From: an uncultured Planctomycetaceae bacterium
GTDB taxonomy: Bacteria; Planctomycetota; Planctomycetia; Pirellulales; Thermoguttaceae
NCBI GenBank assembly: GCA_947307005.1
Contig: CAMZHY010000301.1
Span: 1 to 5,059 of the forward strand
Direction of reading: 5' to 3'
Length of the DNA stretch: 5,059 bases
The first letter of the stretch is position 1. Each line of letters begins with the position of its first letter. The notes beneath the pieces are model-generated. The model saw only the letters and a program-made list of their open reading frames with translations, was not told the DNA's origin and searched no databases. Positions 1 through 5,059 of this stretch are shown here, in pieces. The translations under genes were made by a program, and so were the position numbers.

Positions 1-992
1 TAGGCGAATATATTGTTCAGCTTCTCGAACAACGTCCGACGCATATTGTTACGCCCGCAACACATTTAAGCGCCGAGGAGATTGGTCGTAAGTTTTCTGA
101 AAAGCTTGGCGTTGCCTTTACCGCAGAACATGAGAAACTGACTCAGATCGCGCATGACACGTTGCGACAAGAGTTTGTCAACGCCGACATGGGAATGTCC
201 GGCGCTAATTTCGGCATTGCCGACACTGGGTCCCTTTGCCTTGTGGAGAACGAGGGGAATATTGGTCTTTCAACGACCTGTCCGAAACTTCATGTCGCGC
301 TCATTGGTATCGAAAAGATAATCCCAAGTTCTAAGTATATTCCACTCTTCCTAAACATGCTGCCTCGTATGGGCACTGGACAGAAACTCACCTCTTACAC
401 TCACATTTTCAACGCTCCGACGGAAGGACGCGACATGCGCGTTGTTATTGTCGACAACGGTCGTTCTACCGCGCTTGCCGCTCCTGACACGCGTAGCGTC
501 CTACGCTGTATTCGTTGCGGCGTTTGCATGACGAATTGTCCTGTTTACCGACATGTTGGCGGTTGGGCGTATGGGTGGGTGTATCCCGGTCCCCTTGGCG
601 CGGTTCTTACTCCGCAACTCTTAGGAATGCAAACGGCGGGCAAACTCCCCTTCGCGTCGTCTTTGTGCGGCGCTTGTTCCCAAATTTGTCCTGTGAAAGT
701 TGATCTTGCTCACAATCTTGTTCGGTTGCGAGCGAAGGCAGTTGAGGCGGAGCCTAAATCGCCAGCGAGAACGTGTCTAGATTCTTTCATGTGGAAGAGT
801 TTTTCCACCTTTATGCAGTCGTCCTGCGGTTATTCGCTTGCTATGTTCGGACTTCGCGTTGGCGCAAAGCTTGTGTCCTTCTTCCCGCGTTCATTTCACC
901 CCGCGTACCTTGGCGCGTGGACGCGTGGACGCGAGATTCCGAGTTCTCATGGCACGTTTCATAGCTGGTGGCGCAAGAATCGTAAAAAGTAG
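1..992 (+). CDS. lutB: LutB/LldF-type lactate utilisation iron-sulfur protein (5' end missing)
   Basis: The reading frame is open from base 3 and ends with TAG at 990-992, giving 329 codons. The family is usually about 470 residues, so roughly 140 N-terminal residues lie before the window, and the TTG at 162 is internal. The first half is the end of a LUD domain, with the typical run 'GANFGIADTGSLCLVENEGN'. A ferredoxin-like segment follows: CxxCxxCxxxCP with cysteine codons at 507, 516, 525 and 537, then 'GPLGAVLTP', then CGACSQICP with cysteines at 666, 675 and 687. These seven cysteines match the two [4Fe-4S] clusters of LutB. The C-terminus, 'FHSWWRKNRKK', resembles the normal family tail, so the 3' end is intact. 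In known systems LutA, LutB and LutC together oxidise L-lactate to pyruvate in the cytoplasm. No lutC follows; lutA or lutC could lie upstream. Other LUD/ferredoxin proteins are possible but fit less well. Confidence 0.93.
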   Translation, partial: GEYIVQLLEQRPTHIVTPATHLSAEEIGRKFSEKLGVAFTAEHEKLTQIAHDTLRQEFVNADMGMSGANFGIADTGSLCLVENEGNIGLSTTCPKLHVALIGIEKIIPSSKYIPLFLNMLPRMGTGQKLTSYTHIFNAPTEGRDMRVVIVDNGRSTALAAPDTRSVLRCIRCGVCMTNCPVYRHVGGWAYGWVYPGPLGAVLTPQLLGMQTAGKLPFASSLCGACSQICPVKVDLAHNLVRLRAKAVEAEPKSPARTCLDSFMWKSFSTFMQSSCGYSLAMFGLRVGAKLVSFFPRSFHPAYLGAWTRGREIPSSHGTFHSWWRKNRKK

Positions 993-1055
993 TTTACCGA
1001 CTCCTCGGCTTTGTCACGATGTTTTTAACATTCTGCTTCTGAGGTTGGCGACGCT

Positions 1056-2231
1056 ATGGATTACCGTAGTATTCTTTTGACAAGCGGCGTGTTGACGCTG
1101 TTGGCGGTAGCGACGCTCGTCGCCGAGTTCTTTCGCAATAGACCTAGCGGGATCGACGTAGCGACGCTTTCAAGTTGTCGTTCGCGAATCAACGCTTGGT
1201 GGCTTCTTTTCGGCTCGCTTGTTTGCGCGCTCCTACTGGGCGCCGCGTTCACGACTCTTTTCTTTGGAGTCGTAGCCTTTTGGGCATTGCGCGAGTACGT
1301 CACGATTACTCCTACTCGCTTAGCAGATCATAAGATGCTTGTGGGGGTTTTCTTTATTCTGACGCCGTTGCAGTTTCTCTTAGTCGGGGTCGACAGCAAG
1401 TGGTTTGAGAGTGTTTTTCGGTATGATCCGTATTATTTCTATTCCGCGATGATTCCATCGTTGGCGCTACTGGTTTTGCCTGCTTGCGTAGCGCTTTCGG
1501 ACGATACGAAGTACTTCTTGGAACGTATCGCAAAACTTCAGGTCGGTTTATTGATTTGCGTATATTCGCTTAGTTTCGTGCCGGCGTTGCTTACCATCTC
1601 CCTTCCAGACCACGCTGTTAGCGCAACCGCCTCGACGGACGTTTCCGACCTTCCGGCCGTTGATATTGGACGCGTAGTTGTCACGCCTTTTGAACAAAAT
1701 GTATCGACGTTGTCTGGAGGTTCCGACGTTGTTGAAGAATTGGGGGTAGACGACGCTTCAGACGACGCGTTAAAAGAAGGAAAGAAACAGCAGCATGTTG
1801 AGTTGACCTCGGAACGCAGGCGCAGCTCTACAAACGTAACCTTACTTTTTGTTTTTGTTCTCCTGACCCAAATCAGCGACTTTTCCCAGTATTCATGGTC
1901 TCTTATTTTTCCAAAGCACAAAATTGCGCCTCATGTTAACTCGAACCGTACTTATGAGGGACTTGTTTTTGGAGCGCTGACAACCGTTATTTTTGCAATT
2001 GCGTTGTGGAAATTTACACCATTTGACACATGGGAAAAGGCAGCTTTTGCCGGCGTTGTTATCTCATGCATGGGCTTTGCAGGCAATATTACCGTTAGCG
2101 CGATTAAACGCGATCAGGGCGTTGACGACTACGGTGAATTAATTGAAGGGCATAACGGAGTGCTAGATCGTATCGACTCGCTTTGTTTTGCCGCCCCCGT
2201 TTTTTTCCACTACGTGAGAATTTTCTGTTAA
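1056..2231 (+). CDS. cdsA: Phosphatidate cytidylyltransferase (CDP-diacylglycerol synthase), 391 aa, with internal insertion
   Basis: This integral membrane enzyme makes CDP-diacylglycerol from CTP and phosphatidic acid, the branch point of phospholipid synthesis. The C-terminus carries the family signature at residues 348-374: S-x-x-KR, then GVDDYG, then EGHNGVLDRID. Earlier blocks also match: 'RINAWW' (44-49), 'LREYVTITPTR' (78-88), 'QISDFSQY' (272-279) and 'HKIAPHVNSNRTYEG' (288-302, usually HKxxPxxSPxKTWEG). I see about nine hydrophobic segments, near 5-25, 49-62, 64-80, 94-112, 130-147, 162-182, 260-275, 303-348 (two) and 375-390. At 391 residues it is about 90 longer than usual, mostly because of an acidic insertion at about 186-258. 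The ATG is fixed by an in-frame stop at 1026 with no other start between, and GAGG lies 11 bases upstream (1041-1044). The 63-base gap after lutB holds no clear terminator, so co-transcription is plausible. Confidence 0.93.
   Translation: MDYRSILLTSGVLTLLAVATLVAEFFRNRPSGIDVATLSSCRSRINAWWLLFGSLVCALLLGAAFTTLFFGVVAFWALREYVTITPTRLADHKMLVGVFFILTPLQFLLVGVDSKWFESVFRYDPYYFYSAMIPSLALLVLPACVALSDDTKYFLERIAKLQVGLLICVYSLSFVPALLTISLPDHAVSATASTDVSDLPAVDIGRVVVTPFEQNVSTLSGGSDVVEELGVDDASDDALKEGKKQQHVELTSERRRSSTNVTLLFVFVLLTQISDFSQYSWSLIFPKHKIAPHVNSNRTYEGLVFGALTTVIFAIALWKFTPFDTWEKAAFAGVVISCMGFAGNITVSAIKRDQGVDDYGELIEGHNGVLDRIDSLCFAAPVFFHYVRIFC
1611..1829 (+). other. Low-complexity hydrophilic insertion inside CdsA (residues about 186-258)
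   Basis: As I recall close relatives, the segment ending in 'ISLPD' is joined by only a few residues to the next hydrophobic segment (here 'NVTLLFVF'). Here about 70 residues intervene. They are rich in Ser, Asp, Val and Thr, have an acidic stretch ('VEELGVDDASDD') and finish with a basic, polar run ('KEGKKQQ' to 'ERRRSS'). No hydrophobic helix is visible, so it is probably a loop outside the membrane. The frame stays open with ordinary codons, so a frameshift or sequencing error is unlikely. The boundaries are approximate. Confidence 0.7.
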
Positions 2232-2265
2232 GACGGTATTTCTGTGGAATTTGACGAGAGAAAAG

Positions 2266-2299
2266 AGAAGCCGTTCTCCATACGCAGAGAACGGCTTTT
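2266..2299. terminator. Bidirectional intrinsic terminator between convergent cdsA and the GDPD gene
   Basis: A perfect 11-bp stem (AAGCCGTTCTC at 2268-2278 pairing with 2287-2297) encloses an 8-base loop. The plus strand continues into TTTT (2296-2299). Read on the minus strand, the stem is followed by CTCTTTT (from 2267-2261). It sits 36 bases after the cdsA stop and 38 bases after the stop of the minus-strand gene, so it is well placed to end both transcripts. The minus-strand T-run is slightly interrupted. Confidence 0.82.
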
Positions 2300-2337
2300 G
2301 GCGAATAGGAACGGAGGAGGGGCGATTTGACTTGCTA

Positions 2338-3990
2338 TTAACGCGCCAAGGATTTTATCGTCGAGGCGTAGGTCTTGGGCGGTTCATTGAGTTTGTAACC
2401 TCCGAGTTCTTCCAGGACGGGCCAGTCTTTTGTGAAAAAGTTAACGAGTGGGAAATCAATCCCGTCTCTCATAAGCGTTCTAATCTTTTCAGGATCATCC
2501 GTTCCAAAAAAGTTAATTTTGATTCCGGCTTCCTTGAGTTTTGCGATATCCTCAGCGTCATACGACTGAAGTTGAATGTACTTGCATTTTAACTCGATGA
2601 CGTGCCGAATCGTTTTTTTGAGCTCGTCTCCTCTTGCGCCGGTGAGATAATTAACTGCGATATCTGGACATACGGCGCGCGCTTCCTCAACGTCCTTATC
2701 AAACTCACAGGAGATTAGCGATTGACGAACTCGATTTTTAGCCACGAGAACTTTCGTTGCGGCCGCCGCAATTCCGACGCCTGGTTTGACATGGATGTTG
2801 AGAATAATATTAGGAGGAAGACACTCGAGAGTTTCTTCAAACGTTGGAACTTTAACGTTTGCAAACTTGGGGTCAAACTTACTTCCCGCGTCGAGCGATC
2901 TGATTTCGTCAAAAGACAAATCCTTAACGGCGCCCTTGCCGTTTGTCGTTCGATCGACCGTCAAGTCGTGCATGACGACAAGCTTTCCGTCTTTAGTTAG
3001 TTGGACGTCAAATTCAATTTGCTGAGCGCCTGCGCTTGCGGCGGCTATAAAGGAAGGAATTGTGTTTTCCGGCGCGATTCCTTGGTCGCCTCGATGGGCG
3101 CAGAGACCATTTTCTGCGAGTTTTGGCGAAATTTGCAAACTTTCTGATTCGGCGACGTATTCCTTAGCGACTTCATTTAACTGGCAATCGCCGATGTTTT
3201 CGACGTAAGACCAATCCTTTGTGAAATAATTGACAAGAGGAAAATCAATTCCGTCGTTGAGAAGTTTACAAATCTTGTCAGGATCGTCTGTTCCGAAATA
3301 GTTGATTTTGACGCCGGCTTCTTTTAGTCGACTAATTTCCTCCGCCGTGTAGTCGTGCGTCAACTGTATGAAGTCGCACTTCCAGTTGATGGTGTTCTCA
3401 ATATACTGATTGGGATTGGGTTTGCGTTCCATACAACAGATCATCGCGTCGGGACAGACTTTGCGGATTCCGTCCATTTCAGCTTTGCCGCAAGCAAAGA
3501 ACGCTTGGTGAAGGCGATTTTTTTCCATTACGACTTTACACGCGTCGACGCCGATACCTTCGCCCGGTTTAATATGAACGTTAATCCAAATGTTTCTTGG
3601 CAGACAATCAAGCGCCTCTTCGAATGTCGGTACCTTGACGCTTTCGTAAATCGTTTTGTCAAGCTTAACGTCAACCGCCTTGATTTCGTCGAGAGTCAAA
3701 TTCTTTACCGCGCCCTTTCCCGTGGTTGTACGGTCGATTGTCGCATCGTGCATTATGATCAGTTTTCCATCTTTGGTTCGTTGAACGTCGAGTTCAACCT
3801 GCTGAGCTCCAGCTCGAGCGGCCGCAACAAACGCGGGAACCGTGTTTTCCGGCGCGATTCCTTGATCGCCGCGGTGAGCGCAAAGACCACGTTCCGGCAT
3901 TTCGCCAAACAAATTTGTTCCGCTCAATGTCAAGACGGCAATCCCAACGGTCAAAAGAAAAGTCGTTTGTAAAATCGAACCTCTGATCAT
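2338..3990 (-). CDS. Exported protein with two tandem glycerophosphodiester phosphodiesterase (GDPD) domains
   Basis: GDPD enzymes are metal-dependent TIM barrels that split glycerophosphodiesters into glycerol 3-phosphate and an alcohol. Residues 1-29 form a Sec-type signal: Ile-Arg, then a long hydrophobic core, then 'SGTNLFG'. Two homologous units follow (about 35-278 and 295-541), each close to the length of a whole GDPD domain. Both keep the catalytic His-Arg (H39-R40, H299-R300), the PENT motif (47-50, 307-310), the metal-binding ExD (E66/D68, E326/D328) and the second His-Asp (H81-D82, H341-D342). In both, the usual Glu of 'N-x-E-x-K' is His (H139, H400). Unit 1 has about ten cysteines and unit 2 has five, which is many for an exported protein. 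The ATG at 3990 has AAAGGA 8 bases upstream (3999-4004). The gene is convergent with cdsA and divergent from the glycosidase-like gene. The substrate is unknown; a periplasmic or extracellular role in scavenging deacylated phospholipids is inferred. Confidence 0.92.
   Translation of the reverse strand: MIRGSILQTTFLLTVGIAVLTLSGTNLFGEMPERGLCAHRGDQGIAPENTVPAFVAAARAGAQQVELDVQRTKDGKLIIMHDATIDRTTTGKGAVKNLTLDEIKAVDVKLDKTIYESVKVPTFEEALDCLPRNIWINVHIKPGEGIGVDACKVVMEKNRLHQAFFACGKAEMDGIRKVCPDAMICCMERKPNPNQYIENTINWKCDFIQLTHDYTAEEISRLKEAGVKINYFGTDDPDKICKLLNDGIDFPLVNYFTKDWSYVENIGDCQLNEVAKEYVAESESLQISPKLAENGLCAHRGDQGIAPENTIPSFIAAASAGAQQIEFDVQLTKDGKLVVMHDLTVDRTTNGKGAVKDLSFDEIRSLDAGSKFDPKFANVKVPTFEETLECLPPNIILNIHVKPGVGIAAAATKVLVAKNRVRQSLISCEFDKDVEEARAVCPDIAVNYLTGARGDELKKTIRHVIELKCKYIQLQSYDAEDIAKLKEAGIKINFFGTDDPEKIRTLMRDGIDFPLVNFFTKDWPVLEELGGYKLNEPPKTYASTIKSLAR
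2368..3108 (-). repeat. Tandem domain repeat, copy 2 (C-terminal GDPD unit)
   Basis: This stretch codes for residues 295-541 and is the second copy of the internal duplication. At DNA level, 3062-3084 is identical over 23 bases to 3842-3864, exactly 780 bases away. Similarity is lower in the middle of the unit and rises again near the 'FGTDDP' and 'TKDW' codons. The offset between copies grows to about 789 bases at the far end, showing small in-frame indels. Confidence 0.88.
3157..3888 (-). repeat. Tandem domain repeat, copy 1 (N-terminal GDPD unit)
   Basis: This stretch codes for residues 35-278 and is homologous to the stretch at 2368-3108. Over the first 69 residues of each copy I count 54 identities. 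Both copies begin with 'GLCAHRGDQGIAPENT' and both run through 'FGTDDP' and 'TKDW' near their ends. The copies are joined by a linker of about 16 residues (279-294). Confidence 0.88.
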
Positions 3991-4052
3991 GATTCTTTTC
4001 CTTTTTGTTATATGATTATTTGTCGTTAATCGGACGAACCGAGATTCTCAGA

Positions 4053-4081
4053 ACCATACGCTAGAATTTTACCGTTGAGAA
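4053..4081 (-). promoter_or_regulatory. Weak candidate promoter for the GDPD gene
   Basis: On the minus strand, TTCTCA (4081-4076) and TATGGT (4058-4053) are 17 bases apart; each matches four of six consensus bases. Transcription would start near 4046, giving a leader of about 55 bases. The -35 box is also one arm of the TTCTCA/TGAGAA inverted repeat. In AT-rich spacer DNA such matches arise by chance, so this is tentative. Confidence 0.22.
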
Positions 4082-4135
4082 GGCCAATTTCCACAGCTTA
4101 AGCGTTTCGCGTCCATAACTCTCTTGTGAGTAAAC

Positions 4136-4164
4136 TTGATTCTACAAAACCGTTATTCTATAAT
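4136..4164 (+). promoter_or_regulatory. Sigma70-type promoter for the glycosidase-like gene
   Basis: TTGATT (4136-4141) is followed after 17 bases by a perfect TATAAT (4159-4164). The start of transcription would be near 4171, about 175 bases before the ATG at 4347. It is the best promoter match in the window and points toward the downstream gene. Its distance from the gene implies a long leader or a separate small transcript. Confidence 0.6.
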
Positions 4165-4290
4165 CCTAGGGAAAGTAACGCGAGTTGGATTTTAGTGGAA
4201 GCCGTTTAATCGTCGGCTTGTAATTCTCGTATGACGGTAGAATCTCACCAGCTTCAAGTTGTTTTACTTAGCTTATTTTAAACCTTCTTT

Positions 4291-4319
4291 AAAGCGGTGT
4301 ATTCATCCACGCGCTTTTT
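4291..4319 (+). terminator. Terminator-like hairpin in the leader (possible attenuator or small-RNA end)
   Basis: AAAGCGGTG (4291-4299) pairs with CAC (4308-4310) and CGCTTT (4312-4317), with one bulged G at 4311 and an 8-base loop. The stem runs into TTTTT (4315-4319), but three of these T's are in the stem, so the free T-tract is short. It lies between the promoter at 4136-4164 and the ribosome-binding site at 4331-4336. It could be a weak terminator, an attenuator or a chance fold. Confidence 0.3.
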
Positions 4320-4346
4320 GTAACGTTTCAGAAGGATTTTGGAATC

Positions 4347-5059
4347 ATGAACTTTTTCTCGATAATGGGCTCCCTGTTAGCGAGCTTGTTGACTTGGATT
4401 CCTAACGACGTTTCACAGTTTTGGATTGAACCCGATCAGCCTGCGCTTTTTGAGTTCTACTCAGACTCAGGTGAAAGAAATGAAGGCGCTGAAGGCGGCT
4501 CGGTTAAATACGTCGTCAAAACGACCGACGGTAATATTTTTCATGAAGGCGAAGGCGCGATTAGTAACGGACGTTTGGAGATTCTGACGATAATTCCTCA
4601 GGGGTATTTTGAACTTGAATTACCAGAATCCGGGCAGACGTTTGGAATTGCTTCTCAACCTGCGTTTGTTTCCAACGGCACGAATTCCGGTCGAGACCAA
4701 AACGCTTTTTCACGACCTCTTGACCGATTTTTTGCGATTGATTCCGCGTCAACGTGGCTTGTTAGAGACGATAAGACGCGCGAGGCGCTCATTCGCAACG
4801 CGCGGCGAATAGGAATCGCAACATATCGTGAACGCTTGAATTGGGGAAGAATCGAACCGCAGAGAAATTCCTTTCACTTCGACGGCGATTCTCATTCTGA
4901 AACATTACGTAAATTGACATTTAAATATGAGTTGCCAATTCTCGAACTGTTTCATTCCGCACCAGATTGGACGGGACGAGTAGGAACGTTTCCGGAAGAC
5001 TTAATTGAAACGGCGAGGAGTTGGAACGTCATTGGTAAAAGATGGAGTCCTTACTGGAA
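4347..5059 (+). CDS. Probable secreted glycoside hydrolase, clan GH-A-like TIM barrel (3' end missing)
   Basis: The frame is open from ATG at 4347 to the window end (237 codons plus two bases). GAAGGA lies 10 bases upstream (4331-4336), and an in-frame stop at 4290 with no other start between fixes the ATG. Residues 1-18 are hydrophobic and may be an export signal, but there is no Lys or Arg before the core. Residues about 24-105 look like a beta-rich domain, with alternating polar and hydrophobic strands and a Gly/Glu-rich loop at 40-51. From about 125 the pattern is that of the first half of a clan GH-A barrel: 'DRFFAIDSASTWL' (126-138), 'ARRIGIATYRERLNWGRIEP' (152-171), 'LPILELFHSAPDW' (196-208), 'FPEDLIETARSW' (215-226), 'KRWSPYW' (231-237). 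The catalytic 'NE' expected on strand 4 would come soon after the window ends and is not visible. The substrate and exact family cannot be named. Confidence 0.78.
   Translation, partial: MNFFSIMGSLLASLLTWIPNDVSQFWIEPDQPALFEFYSDSGERNEGAEGGSVKYVVKTTDGNIFHEGEGAISNGRLEILTIIPQGYFELELPESGQTFGIASQPAFVSNGTNSGRDQNAFSRPLDRFFAIDSASTWLVRDDKTREALIRNARRIGIATYRERLNWGRIEPQRNSFHFDGDSHSETLRKLTFKYELPILELFHSAPDWTGRVGTFPEDLIETARSWNVIGKRWSPYW

Larger units (their letters stand above)
3991..4346. other. Divergent intergenic region, 356 bases, no gene seen
   Basis: Reading frames on both strands are broken by stops, and no stretch looks coding. The region separates the start of the GDPD gene (leftward) from the start of the glycosidase-like gene (rightward), so it must hold control signals for both. 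It contains a strong rightward sigma70-like promoter (4136-4164), a weak leftward candidate (4053-4081), an inverted repeat TTCTCA (4045-4050) and TGAGAA (4076-4081), an 8-base palindrome GCTTAAGC (4096-4103), and three small hairpins in the rightward leader (4199-4219, 4223-4243, 4291-4317). I did not recognise a known riboswitch or RNA family. Confidence 0.8.

Noticed and set aside
162..164. TTG at 162 as the start of the LutB gene
   Set aside because: The same frame is open to the window edge and encodes further LUD-domain sequence upstream, so the true start lies before the window.
997..1008. Small hairpin CCGA/TCGG between lutB and cdsA as a terminator
   Set aside because: The stem is only four base pairs and is not followed by a T-run. 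It does not support transcription ending there.
1538..1921. A 127-codon open frame on the minus strand inside cdsA
   Set aside because: It lies opposite CdsA including its low-complexity insertion, has no family motif and no convincing ribosome-binding site.
2251..2592. A 113-codon open frame on the plus strand across the terminator and the end of the GDPD gene
   Set aside because: It runs through the terminator hairpin and then antisense to conserved GDPD codons. Its composition is that of a shadow frame.
3355..3972. A 205-codon open frame on the plus strand opposite the first GDPD domain
   Set aside because: It is antisense to a clear, motif-rich gene, shows no recognisable domain, and its length is explained by codon bias of the real gene on the minus strand.
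4007..4012. TATAAC on the minus strand as a -10 box for the GDPD gene
   Set aside because: No plausible -35 box lies 16-18 bases upstream, and the implied start would fall on the ribosome-binding site.
4041..4060. CTGAGA on the minus strand upstream of the GDPD gene as part of a TPP riboswitch
   Set aside because: The other conserved thi-box elements are absent from the surrounding sequence, so the six-base match is chance.
4561..4812. Short open frames on both strands inside the glycosidase-like gene
   Set aside because: They overlap a longer frame with clear clan GH-A-like motifs and show no features of their own.

Overview
The window carries four protein-coding genes, two of them cut by the window edges, in a compact bacterial layout with short gaps and Shine-Dalgarno-like sites before the three visible starts. 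Several features fit a member of the PVC superphylum, most likely a planctomycete. These are a CdsA of the long, PTPTR-containing subtype, an exported glycerophosphodiesterase in which His replaces Glu in the usual 'EIK' motif, and a secreted glycosidase-like protein of a type I associate with planctomycetes. This placement is inference from remembered family resemblance, not from a search. Base composition looks moderate, with many CG-containing codons and AT-rich gaps.

Layout. (1) Positions 1-992, plus strand: the C-terminal two thirds or so of a LutB/LldF-type lactate-utilisation iron-sulfur protein. (2) Positions 1056-2231, plus strand: a phosphatidate cytidylyltransferase (CdsA), 63 bases downstream and possibly co-transcribed, with an acidic low-complexity insertion of about 70 residues. 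(3) Positions 2266-2299: a strong hairpin that can serve as a shared terminator for two convergent genes. (4) Positions 2338-3990, minus strand: an exported protein with two tandem glycerophosphodiester phosphodiesterase (GDPD) domains, an internal duplication. (5) Positions 3991-4346: a 356-base divergent regulatory region with a good sigma70-type promoter facing right, a leader of about 175 bases, and a terminator-like hairpin close to the next gene. (6) Positions 4347-5059, plus strand: the N-terminal 237 codons of a probable clan GH-A-like glycosidase, cut just before the expected catalytic region.

Functional links are loose. CdsA makes CDP-diacylglycerol for phospholipid synthesis, and the GDPD protein should release glycerol 3-phosphate from deacylated phospholipids outside the cytoplasm, so the convergent pair touches opposite ends of phospholipid metabolism. 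The LutB fragment belongs to lactate oxidation, and the glycosidase-like gene suggests polysaccharide use. I found no CRISPR array, tRNA, rRNA, insertion sequence or phage gene. The points most worth following up are the matching active-site substitution in both GDPD domains, the CdsA insertion and its deviant signature, and the structured leader at 4171-4346.
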